From Trichuris trichiura (taxonomy: Eukaryota; Nematoda; Enoplea; Trichinellida; Trichuridae): DNA of 64,000 bases. Positions within the stretch are counted from its first letter, which is position 1. Every line of letters starts with the position of its first letter. The translations under genes were made by a program, and so were the position numbers. The stretch is from the NCBI GenBank assembly GCA_037903355.1, contig JBAJFE010000005.1, positions 1,488,001 through 1,552,000 of the forward strand. Direction: 5' to 3'. The notes under the pieces are model-generated. The model saw only the letters and a program-made list of their open reading frames with translations, did not search any database and was not told the origin of the DNA. This document shows positions 11,385 through 21,826 of the stretch, piece after piece.

Positions 11385-14300
11385 TCAGTCCACTTTGAGT
11401 ACGGAGTAGATCTTCCTGACAAAGCAAAAGCAGGATATGAAACCTACTGCTCCTATAAATAAAGAAAAAGACATTTGCCTAAAATGTTACCAAAAATAAC
11501 GTTGCAACAAAGCACTCACCGCACAACAAGAAGAAGATGAAGACGAAAATGATGCAATAGCTGAAATAGAGAACAAATGACACGACGCTGTTCATTGTCA
11601 GTTTGGCAAAGAAAAAGTAGATGGAATAAAGGAACAAATAAAATGCCGTAAAGCCGCTGCTTAGGAAGGCGCGCCACCACCAGCGATAGTCCTAAAAAGG
11701 GAAACTTTAAAGGTGAACAGTTTAAGCAAGTTGAAAGTATACCTCGCCGCACAGTTGGAAATAGCAGAGAACAACGCTGGTTTCGGCCAATGTTACCAGC
11801 AGAATCAGGAAAACGGAAAAGAGAAAACCGAACATGTAGTAGGTTTGATGGGCCCTGAAAATATTGGCATAACGAACGTCCACCGGCTAATAATGGGTCT
11901 ACGAACCAAAGACTGTTGAAAATGAAGAACATCTGCACGTAGATGCAACCAAAAGGAAGTACACCGGCCATAAATGTCGCGGGAAACGGTCTCGCAAACG
12001 TGGGCTGTGGCGGAATTTGACGCGGTATCTGATTGGTTCTTACTGGATAGGCGGGTCTCTAAAATTTAAATTTCAACAGGCCACCGTAAACAACAAACAA
12101 TATGCGTACCGGCTTGCGATAACCAAAATAAGCGCCGGTGAATGTTAGCGGCAACGATATGCCAAACCAAAGAAAAAGGAGCAAACAAAGTGTCGGAAAT
12201 GGTACGGCCGTGCTGGATTTTTTCGCCCACATAATGACGTTGCACATGAAGAACAAACCAAAAATAATTCTACAAAATAAAAAACATTTACATCTTCGTC
12301 AACTCAACTGAAAACAAAAAGGAGCTGTACCCGGGACATAAGAAGCATGTTAGCAGTACGTTCAATTTCCATTTGATGCCACCGACCGCTGAAAGTAGCA
12401 ACAAGAGCTTTGCATTGAATATGCCGCTGGCGTCAAGCGCATACCTTTATACAGTCTTGCGGACACGTATCCATTAACAATACCGAAGAAGACGTACAAG
12501 ATGACAAGACAAGTCATCGTTGAACCGCGTCTTGCAGGCGACACAAATCCCAAGAATGCAAAGACTGAAAAATAAAGTCAAATAAACATCCATTATACGC
12601 ATATACGTGAAAGTCATACCTAATGTAACAAATGTCATGCACAATAATTGCGTTCCGCTTCCAACAAAAACGGATAAAAGCAAGCAGTTTTTCGGTGGTC
12701 TGAAGACATCTCCGTGGACCAATTTCCATCCGAATTCTTCTTGCACATCGTCCTAACGCAAATTCAACCATTGCCCATCGACGTGGCGGCAAAACAATTA
12801 ACGCTTCTTACCGTATTATCGAATTGATTGTAACGAGCAATGTCGCGTCGAAGCGTACGCAAAAGAATGATACCAATCATGGTGCTCAGGAACAGTATTA
12901 TCAATATGGAATTAGAAATGCTGAAAGCGTTTTAACTTATTTATTTTAATGAAAAAATGCAAACGTAGAATGCAAGCGCTTACCCGAACCACTGAATATT
13001 TGAAGACACGTTCAAATTCAAAATGTAGTCCCATCGGGAGGCCCACTTTACGTCCGTTTTCTGAAAGAAGCGAACGCACAGACTAGAATACAATTGCAGC
13101 GGCAACGGCAGATCGTTTAGCTAAGCAGCACGGATCAAAGGCTCACCACGAATGTAACCGAATAAGTATATACAATATCCAGCGTTTTGAAATCCTCTCT
13201 TATAGTCATAAGACTGGGATTCTGACAGTTGACGCTATCCTTCTTGTGGCCAATGCTAAAAATACGAAGTTCAAAAGACGAAAAACAATGACATACAAAA
13301 GAAAGCGTTACAACAACGAAGTACAGTACTCTGTTCGGAACGCAAGATAAGAAAAATTTAAAAATTGCCTGGAAGGTGTCGCCTTGACTGATATGATTCT
13401 GCCTCCAATTGGATTGTCGAAGTAGTTTGGGTCGGTGCTGAGATCGCGATATTCAATCAAGAAGTCGATGTGATTGAAAAGGAAAAACGCATTGGAATTT
13501 GCCTTGGCGAGGGAACAATGTTAACTGCAGTTGAGACAAAGATTAAGAACGATTACCGCCGACGATGGTTCGGTTGACGTGACACCCATTGGAAAGCCAA
13601 TTATGCAAGGCGAATTGCCCGAAAAAGCGCAAAAAGTTACGGGCAGGTTATCCACGATCCTGCAAAAATAGAAGCGCACTATTAAAGGAGATGAAACGTG
13701 GTCAACGAATGGTTGATTGCATTATTATTTATGTTAATTAACTTTTTAAAAATAAAACTTGCGCAGTCCGCACTCTGCATCATGCAAAATTTAAGGGAAA
13801 ACCACAGATATACGCAGACAGCGTTGAAAAGGCCAAAGTAGAGCTTACCAATGATGAGTGTAACCCAATCTGATACCGTGAATCAATGCTTGCACCTTTC
13901 TGACGTCCGCTGCATTCGCGGAATTGTATACTTTGGAGCATAGTAGTTTGCACGTTTGATTCTTATTAAACAATATCTAAATGGATGAAGTAACGGTATT
14001 TTAAAGCTCTGCACAAACTGTATGGTAAAACAGCGTTCTGTCAACGGCTTTCAAAATCTCAAGTTGGGACTTAAAAAATGAAAACACACTTCGACAAGGA
14101 AAGCAAGCAAAACAGCAGGAAACAGAGCAGCCCCCTTAAATGGGCACTAAAATTTTGAAAATTATGGTGGCGGCAATATGCCCATCTTGCGTGTAACTTC
14201 AAAAGCCAACGACGCAGGAAATATTCGACGATGCAGACTGCAAGTGGTCGCTACAAAAGAAAGTATCTCGGTATTTTCAAACGTAATACTAAAGACAGAA

Positions 14301-14856
14301 AAGAAATAATGAAAAGCAAATATCTTGATGCAAATGATAAAAAGCTTAGGGATACTGTAAGCTAACCTACTTTTAAACGCCTAAGCGTAGCTAGGAACAA
14401 TCCTGGAGAGTTGAAAAGTGTCTGCAGGAAAAGTAAAACTGGAATAGAAACGAAAAACCTTGTATGGAGATGGCCGAATCCGTTCTCCGAAAAGAACTTG
14501 ACCAAGATTTTCAAAAGGAGTTTCGAGCTCTTCCGGGCCAAGACAAAAATCGAAACTAAAAAAGAAACGTAGCCGCGGAACAATACGTGCATGTAAGCGA
14601 CTTACTCGTGGTATTCGTACGTAAGCACGGAATTTTTCGAATCTAAACGATTTACAAAAACCGGAACGTGCGACTGCAACAAACAAAAGGTAAGTAAAAA
14701 AACAAAAGCGGCGAAATCGCCTACTTTGCAAGTGCTTGTTTCCTTTTTCGGCTCGCAGAAGTTTACTGGGTATAAGCCAGGCAAGTAAAATGAAGTTACT
14801 TTCGTAGCCGTCACCAGCAGAATCAACAAAGTGGTAGCATTGAGACGCTTAACCAT
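11385..14856 (-). CDS. TM9SF2: Transmembrane 9 superfamily member 2 (nonaspanin)
   Basis: A multi-pass protein of endosome/Golgi membranes; nonaspanins sort membrane proteins through their transmembrane segments. The start MVKRLNATTLLILLVTATKV is a signal peptide, followed by FYLPGLYPVNFC, VFVNRLDS, FENLGQVLFGERIRPSPYK, a Cys-rich exon (about 13860-13977: NQTCKLLCSKVYN, then YTHHW) and IVDNLPVTFC. After the lumenal part come KWASRWDYILN, MIGIILLRTLRRDIARYNQ and EFGWKLVHGDVFRPPKN, then the nine-helix core with FGISLPLTFTGAYFGYRKP, RTNQIPRQIP, MAGVLPFGCIYVQMFFIFNS and DYRWWWRAF. It ends FVRKIYSVLKVD, the usual C-terminal retrieval signal. The lumenal layout and Cys exon point to TM9SF2 rather than TM9SF4. 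The gene looks intact, with about 15 exons and small introns. Confidence 0.93.
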
Positions 14857-17800
14857 TGTGAAGGAATTGACCCTGACGTAAATGTAATTGACAAGACAGA
14901 AAACGGATTTTCCAGAGCAAACAAGTCGAACACAAGACAGTCTTCAACAACGTAAAAGGCAAAGCACAAAGAACACAAGCGCAACCAGCGAAGTAGATGG
15001 TTTAAAAAAATACAGTATAGTGAAACTTGAAAACAGTTTATTAAGCATTCGCAGGTAGTTTAGTCATACGTAACTCAAAGAGCACGCAGCATACGAACAA
15101 ATAGGCTCCTGTAACGTAAAGGGCAAACACGCTGAATAAACTTTTGAAAGTTCTTAATTTATTAAGATCACAATGCTCATATGTGCTGCCACGCAAAGTT
15201 TAAAAATGCAAAGTAGCTTTACGGCATTAAGGCGATACCTGTTCGCAAATAACGCGCACCTGCTAGAAAGAGGAAAATATTTACTTTTTCAGAACGTCCC
15301 CTAATTAGGCGACAAAGAGAATTGAGCGGAACGATAAATAAATCAGCCTGCGCCGTACCGGCTGATTTTATGGGGAACTCCTACGACACCTGGAGACGTT
15401 TGAATTGCCTTCTTAGCGCAGTTCGCTCTGCTAACTTTCGATCCTGTACAGGAGAACAGATGTTTATGAACTTTCCTTTTACAACTTCTCCTAAAGGCTC
15501 TTTTTGCTCTCGGGAGCACGAATGTAAGCTAACCTAACAGTAAAGAGAAGTTATGTAAAGTTTTTTCTTTTTTTTTTACGGAAATCTCTTTTTTTAACGC
15601 CAGAAAGTTTTCGGGCCTTGGAAAACGGGAGTTCCGTAATAAAGAAGGAAAAAACTTTATGCGAATAAACTCGCGTTCAAAAATAAATGGTTGCCTGCTC
15701 ATCCCGGAAGCACTGTTGAATGAAAGTTGCTCTTTAGTGCGCAGGTGGGGCCCCATTCAGACTTCTCGCGGAAAAATGATATGAAGCTGTTTAAACAGTA
15801 AATAAAAAAATGTATAAGACACCAGCTGAATTAGAAGACAGTGGCGGGCTGATGAAAAGAAAAAATGTCATACAGTGTAGGGAAAACGAATTATAACTGA
15901 ATCGGCCCGCAGTGCCGAGAAGGTAACAAGAAGGTGGCGGACGGACAACGGGAAAAATTGGAAAAACCTATTTAAGGAAATATTTTGCTTTTCTACTATA
16001 CCTAAAAAACCCTCCTTAAAGCAATCGCTAGCGTCAGGGCAACTGGTAAACTTAGTAACCGATAAACGCGATGGCAATCGTCGAGCTAGCTTAGATAAGC
16101 ACATAAAATCTATAAAAAACCACATAGACAAAGAGAGCAGCGCAAAAGAATTATCAAACACGAAAGATAGTAAGAAGTTTCACTTTGAAAACACTGTACG
16201 AATAATACATGCTATAACGATTGAAAAAAAGGCCTAAGCCAAACGGAAGAAATGAACGACTTTCTAGCAACACGTAGAAAGAGATCAATACTTACCGATA
16301 CGGAACTGCTAAAGAATAAACCAGACTGCAATCACCATCAAAAATTAATCGTTGCCTGAGAAACTCAAGTTATATCTGTAAGCAATGCGAATGGGCAGTC
16401 GTATCTGTCAACAGCCGCTTCGCGTGCAGGGAAGTGCTTAAAATTATTCGTATGCTTACAGAATTCAATCTTTCCAAAAAATTGTTCTTCTTTTTATGCG
16501 GAATAACATTGTGCAATAAAAGTTCGCTGTCGTTCATTGTTAATTCGCCATTTGTGGCGCAAAGTCAGTCAAGACTGCAGCAACTGTTTGTTGCAAACTT
16601 TCGAATACAAAACTTGCCACTTGGTTAGTATTGCTTAATATACGCAAACACAAAAAAATAGTAAGAACCAAAAAACCTTAATCGTTTTTTCCCTCAGCGT
16701 TTCGCGCCTTTTTGCGATACTTATTAGTAAAGTTTGCAAAACAGCAAATTGGTACACAAAAAGTCTAAAATCAAAGCGATATTCAACCTTGAATTACTAT
16801 TAAACCTATCTAAGCAGCGAAGCAATGTTTTCAACTATTTTTCGCCTAAGCGCTTTACTCCGTTATGACAACATAACAATCCTCCGTTAAACACCCGCTG
16901 GGTACTGTACGTTTAAGTAAAATCAAGTTCGTTTCCTCCAAGTAACCGCTGACAGCCTAAGCTTAAGTTTAAGATCAGCAATAAGCTTTCCACAGCTGCC
17001 GCGACCAAGTAGGGCTTGAGGTTATTTGTTGGGCGTCTAATAAAAAGATCTCTTAAATATTTTGAAACTCGCGCGTAGCTTCCCTCTAACGGTAGGCTGT
17101 TCTTCATTTATTAGTGTAACCAAGATCAATTTCAGTTTAGCAGAACCGTAAGAACGTTACACAATTAGTTTATTTCGAACGCAAGTCAGAAACAAACAAA
17201 CTACAGTAACCGAACTGGATCGATAGGTAAATGCTTTACGGTATTATTTTTTGATACTTAAGTAACAAGGCGATCGCGCCCGCTACATCCGCCTAGCTGA
17301 GTGCTTATGTTTCCTAAGTTGCTCAAAAACTTGTCAGTGGTTTATTCAAAACTGTTGCTAAGTTTCGGTCGCTTTATTTTCGCGGAGCAGTGCATATTTT
17401 TGCTTTACGGTTTTTACCTTAACTCAGCTTCGAGTTTACGAAGCTTTAACTTTAATAAACTAACTTTTGCTTTAAACTTTCCCCGCGAACACTTTCAGTC
17501 CATTAGCGAACGACCGGTTAGGAAACGGTCTTGAATACACTAATCGCGTTCACTTGAACGACAAGAGGGACAAGGTAAATAATAAGACTTTCTGCTTTCG
17601 TGCGCTTGCGCGCGGGAGAGTGCTTCGCAAGGGATGCTATTCGATGCTTGAGCGAACGTTCGTTAAATCTATCGAATCGTTTGTTTTCTAACAGCTTTGG
17701 CAAAAAAGTAGCAATATTCGACTTCCATTTCCAGTATTGTACTTACTGGTTTTTGATCTAGTTCGTAAACTTCCGCTTGGCGCAGAGCCAAGTTCTTCTT

Positions 17801-18254
17801 TTTATTAACCAATCAGGTAGGTAGAATGACGTTTCAGGGCGCCATCTATTGTGTCGCGCTTACTGCTTGATCGATGCGCAGGCAATATTCATTGATTTAT
17901 TGATTAGGCCAATCGTCAACACCGCTTTGTGCACAGTGAGAAGGAGGCGAGTTGAGAGTGGTTGGCCGAACGGCAATTGGAGAAGATTTAGCTGACGTCG
18001 TCGTCGTCATCGTCTACTTTTCAGTTGTTTGAAGTTGGGTCAGTTGGAGGGTCATAAGTTTCTTGACGTTGAGTGCCCTGGTCGCCTGCAGCTCTTCTTC
18101 TTTCGGCGGGACAACCTGTTCGCGCGCACGTGGACGATTGAGGACAACTACGTCATCATCACCGCAGCACGACAATAGCCACTAAAGGCATTGTGGTAAC
18201 ATTGCCGCTTTCCTAGCCGCTGGTTTCGACCCGGCTGTCGCCTAGCGGCGAGAA
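14857..18254. other. Long spacer, largely without recognised genes
   Basis: No known family was seen in this 3.4 kb apart from a weak orphan coding candidate at 15810-16238, listed separately. The last 300 bases lead into the IER-like gene and are more GC-rich, with a TGACGTC motif at 17993-17999 that could be a CRE-type element. That assignment is inference from the motif alone. Confidence 0.4.
15810..16238 (+). pseudogene. Possible orphan coding segment, frameshifted or spliced
   Basis: A reading frame starts MYKTPAELEDSGGLMKRK, and within a few codons another frame stays open for about 110 codons (from about 15886). The latter encodes a hydrophilic, Lys/Ser-rich stretch with pieces such as TRRWRTDNGKNWKNLFKE and RRASLDKHIKSIKNHI, and has a good donor (GTAAGA) near 16168. 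The composition looks like coding sequence rather than chance, but I recognise no family. A 1-nt break separates the two parts, so it may be a decayed gene, an assembly slip or chance. Confidence 0.2.
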
Positions 18255-19205
18255 ATGGAGTACCAAGATGAGATGTGCGAAAAATTGATCGAATTGTCGT
18301 TTGCCAAAATTGTGAGCAGCAAAAATGAGCGAGGCGGAGCGTGCTTGAGGAAGAACCTTCTCATATTTCAACTGCTGCAAAAAGCCCGCTCCGAGCAACA
18401 ACGCATGCGGTAAGAGTACTCTTATTGCATTTCAACAACTTTTCACCGCCCACGCATCGTTTGGGAAACATTTTAAAATTACTGTACTTAGTGTATCGCT
18501 TATATAGATGTTCAGGTATAATCTATTGTCCTTATGCCTTTCTTTTTCTCACGCGTAAGTTGTTGGAAGCATGTAGGCTTTTTTAAAATTAACTCCCTGT
18601 AGTCAGTATACTAAGTAGTCAAGTTCGTTTGCAGGCAATGGAATTCGCAGAAAGTATCCCATCCAATTGGTCCATACTTTGTTGAAGAGGAGAACAATGC
18701 AGTTGACATGCAAGAACGATACGCTGTGCTGGACATAAGCGAATCAGTATTGGATTGGAATCATCGTGGCGACTATCTTCCTATGGAGCACAGCTTATAC
18801 AGCGACGAAGATAGCATGGAATCGTCCCAGCTCGACTACGACACTTCTTGCTACGATATTGAGCAGTGCCAGGAGACCGACTATTCTCCGAACGAAGTAA
18901 CAATGTCTGCGACACAGCGAGAATGGGAGATTGTCTGCTGCAATACTGCCTTCGAAAGGACGCAAAAAAGAAAAAGTGAGTCAATGGACGATCCTTCCGA
19001 AGATTGGGCTTTGCAAAAGAGAGTATGCCCTTTGCCAACGGTCAATGCTGTCGGTTCGGACGAGGAGCCATCCAATGGTATTGGCCAACTTTTCTCTCTT
19101 TTTGGTGAATCGACTCGGTCCGAGCCGATTGACGGTTCCGGTCATGCCGCGGGCGGTCGTGACCTGTCGTGCCCAAGCTTCCTGGAGCTCATCTGCGAGT
19201 CGTGA
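18255..19205 (+). CDS. Immediate early response (IER2/IER5-like) family protein
   Basis: Exon 18255-18409 encodes an N-terminal block typical of IER2/IER5/IERL proteins: a short acidic start (MEYQDEMCEKLIELSFAKI), then SSKNERGG and LRKNLLIFQLLQKAR, matching the family's basic conserved box. Exon 18635-19205 continues in phase and encodes an acidic, Ser/Asp-rich tail with a nuclear-localisation-like QKRKSE at mid length; total 241 residues. Vertebrate members are quickly induced nuclear regulators linked to PP2A/HSF1 signalling. A similar role here is inference. The upstream region has a CRE-like TGACGTC at 17993, and an AATAAA lies downstream at about 19375. The tail is not conserved with the vertebrate proteins, so the call rests on the first 50 residues. 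Confidence 0.7.
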
Positions 19206-20640
19206 ACATTTCCTTTACTTTGTACCGCCGATGCAACTTCAATTATTTTGCCGCCGCCTGGCTTGTTTTATCGTTACGTCCGAGCCGCCTTCTTAGTGCG
19301 CTGTGTTGTTACCATCTAGCGAATAGACGGAAATAGGTCGTACCGCGATCGCGTATTTCACGAAATATTTAGCGAATAAAATTCTTAAAAAATACTTGCC
19401 TTCCTCCGGTTGAAGCTAGCCGCCACTCTGATTATTCAATCTGTGCAAACGTATATTCAAAGCGGCGATTCAAGTTCTGCGGAACCTGAAAATGCAGTAA
19501 CTGATAATTAAACCTGATTATCAGAAATGAGTTATCGTATACCAATAAGTCTAATTTTTCTGTGATCTGCGAACGTAACTTCACTAGATTCATTTTAACA
19601 GGGGTGAAAGGGGCTCGCTAATAATACTACACCTAAACTAAGTTGAAATAAAAGCATTAGAAGAAAAAAGCGAGAATAAACAGTAATACCGATCGAAAAA
19701 AGTGAATGCTTCCTGACGAAGCTTTCCTCGTTCTTGGCGAAAAGGCTTTACGCGCTTTCAACCGAGACTAGAACGCGAAACAAGTTATCAATTTTTTTTC
19801 GCCGAGTTTATATCTGATTAACGGTGGTCATAGAAACATTAGCCGTTTTAATGAGCTTCTTAAACTTTTACACCATTTATTGAACTTGGAAGAGATTTTG
19901 CGAGAATCAATGGCAAGCACATGGTTTAGGTTACGAAATCGGGCCAATTTTACTTTAAGTAAACAAAAATAGTTATCAGTAAATCGAGATTTTCATTGAT
20001 TCGGTTCTCTGGGAAATCAAAGCGATGTGAACTGTAACATTTTTTTGCGTATCCTGCATATCTATAACAGTCTTACTGTATTAAAGAGCGCCATAAACTT
20101 GGCTGATCGAAGCGATGACTGAATCATTTCCTTGGAACACTTTTCTGAACGATCCGTTGCAGTTTCTGGACAATTTTTTAAGTAAGTCTGCGTTAAATGT
20201 GAAAGTATGTTCGACCATTCGTGCTTACGTTTCTGCATCACCCGCGATCATCAACGTAGTATAAAGCTTACAGTAACTGAGAAAGAGAAATACTAATTTC
20301 TTGACATCCTTATTTTTTTCACAAAACGACTCTAAGTTCGCGGCAGATTTACGCCTTTTGCTAAACTTCTTTTGCAATCTCCTGTATCCGAACTAGTCCC
20401 TCGACAACATCAAGAAAACTTTCTAACGATTTTATGGATGCTTCTCAAATAACTGTGCTGTGACTGTTGCCCTCTTTGCGTTGTTTTCCTCTTTGTTGCC
20501 CATCGCTTAATTATTTCGTAATGTTACCTGCGTAATGGTATGGGTTACTGTAACTGCGCGACATTTGCAATTTTGTTTTGTTTCCTCTAAAATTGACGCA
20601 TAATTAGCCTATCTGTGAGAAACACGTCGCAGTGATCTTG
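19206..20640. other. Spacer between the IER-like gene and RAD9
   Basis: No gene recognised. A short open segment at about 20115-20182 (MTESFPWNTFLNDPLQFLDN) ends at a donor-like GTAAGT, but no following exon was found, so it is not called. The last 100 bases are the presumed RAD9 promoter or 5' leader. Confidence 0.45.
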
Positions 20641-21762
20641 ATGGAGTGTTCGTTGTCGTCTGGAAATGCAAAAATTCTTTACCGCGCTATTCAAGCTCTC
20701 TCGAAGCTCGGTTCCGAAGACTTGTACTTCGAGGCAAAAGCGAATGGCCTGTCGCTTAAGGCGGTGAGCAAAAGTGGATCCGCATTTGCCTATTTCACTT
20801 TTTCTCCGTTATTTTTTGTCTCGTTCACGCTTGGACAGACTTCCAATGCGCCTTCTACGAATGCGCTATTGGCGAGCGATCGTACATCGCCAAACTACTG
20901 CAAAATTGGCATGCGTTCGGCGCTGTTAACTTTGAAATCGTTAGCCAGCGTGGATTCCGTTCGAATCGAAATAGACACAGACGACTGCTATGTTCAATTT
21001 GCTTGTCTTTTCCGACAGGGTATTCTTAGAACATATCAATTGCCTTTGCTGCAATGCGAAATTATGCAACCGTTATTCGACAAATCCACGTGTCAAAATC
21101 GTTTGGTATCTCCTTGCAAAGTTATACTGGACGCGGTTCATCGCAGCTTTAGTACAAGTCAACAAGAAGTTGTTTTGGCGGTGGTCGATCGCGAAATGAC
21201 GTTTAGCAGTTACGTTGAGGACCAACCAGACCCCAAAAAAGTGCCTCGAACGGAGTTGCGGTTAAGCGCGGAAGAATTTTTAGAATTCGACGTTGCCTTC
21301 GATACGGAAATCACATTTGCCTTAACCGAATTTCGGGCGTTGCTATCGTTTGTTGAACATTGTCCGGTACCGATAACTTTTGTATTCGGAGAGCCCGGTG
21401 ATCCGGCCATCTTTTCTTTGGAAAATATTGGAGACTACAGCGCCGAGTATGTTCTGGCAACTATGACCAACAGCGCATTGTCATCTTGCGACGTTCGGCC
21501 CAGCATGAAGAGAAGAAAAATCGCCAAATCTTCAACAGCTACATTTCCAGTTCGAATGAACGAGTCCTCATTGGAGAATATAACTACAACGACGTGCAAT
21601 ATAGGTGAATGCGATAACGTCGCCGACGAAAGGTGTACAATGGTTGAACGGGAGGCGACATTTCGTTTTTGGGATATTTGGTCGCAAAAATCAGCAGCGC
21701 TTTTAAGTTCTTCGAATTCTAGAGAAGAGATGTTGGCTTCGGACTCTGATTTTGATGATTAA
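20641..21762 (+). CDS. RAD9: Cell-cycle checkpoint clamp protein RAD9
   Basis: Subunit of the RAD9-RAD1-HUS1 (9-1-1) clamp, a PCNA-like ring loaded at DNA damage that activates ATR signalling through TopBP1. A single uninterrupted exon encodes 373 residues. Visible matches include AIQALSKLGSEDLYFEA, GLSLKAVSKSGSAFAYF, FSPLFF, ITFALTEFRALLSFVEHC and PGDPAIFSLEN, covering both PCNA-like folds (about residues 1-280). The tail is variable and ends in an acidic serine cluster (ASDSDFDD), like the phospho-tail that TopBP1 binds. The start is the ATG at 20641 (MECSLSSGN), matching the family N-terminus; the frame also opens slightly upstream, but without ATG. The lack of introns is unusual beside its neighbours. 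MCMBP begins within about 65 bp on the same strand. Confidence 0.92.
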   Translation: MECSLSSGNAKILYRAIQALSKLGSEDLYFEAKANGLSLKAVSKSGSAFAYFTFSPLFFVSFTLGQTSNAPSTNALLASDRTSPNYCKIGMRSALLTLKSLASVDSVRIEIDTDDCYVQFACLFRQGILRTYQLPLLQCEIMQPLFDKSTCQNRLVSPCKVILDAVHRSFSTSQQEVVLAVVDREMTFSSYVEDQPDPKKVPRTELRLSAEEFLEFDVAFDTEITFALTEFRALLSFVEHCPVPITFVFGEPGDPAIFSLENIGDYSAEYVLATMTNSALSSCDVRPSMKRRKIAKSSTATFPVRMNESSLENITTTTCNIGECDNVADERCTMVEREATFRFWDIWSQKSAALLSSSNSREEMLASDSDFDD

Positions 21763-21826
21763 AAACTTGTACCTATTCAAAACGTCGTTTCGTTATTTCA
21801 AGTAAAATAAGGATGCAATTTTGCAG

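Noticed and set aside
11516..11971. 151-codon frame starting MAGVLPFGCIYV
   Set aside because: Only its ends are TM9SF2 coding. The middle reads through an intron; the true exons resume at AHQTYYMFGFLF in another frame.
20115..20182. Short exon-like frame MTESFPWNTFLND... with a donor
   Set aside because: No second exon could be found before RAD9, and RAD9's own ATG at 20641 fits the family start.
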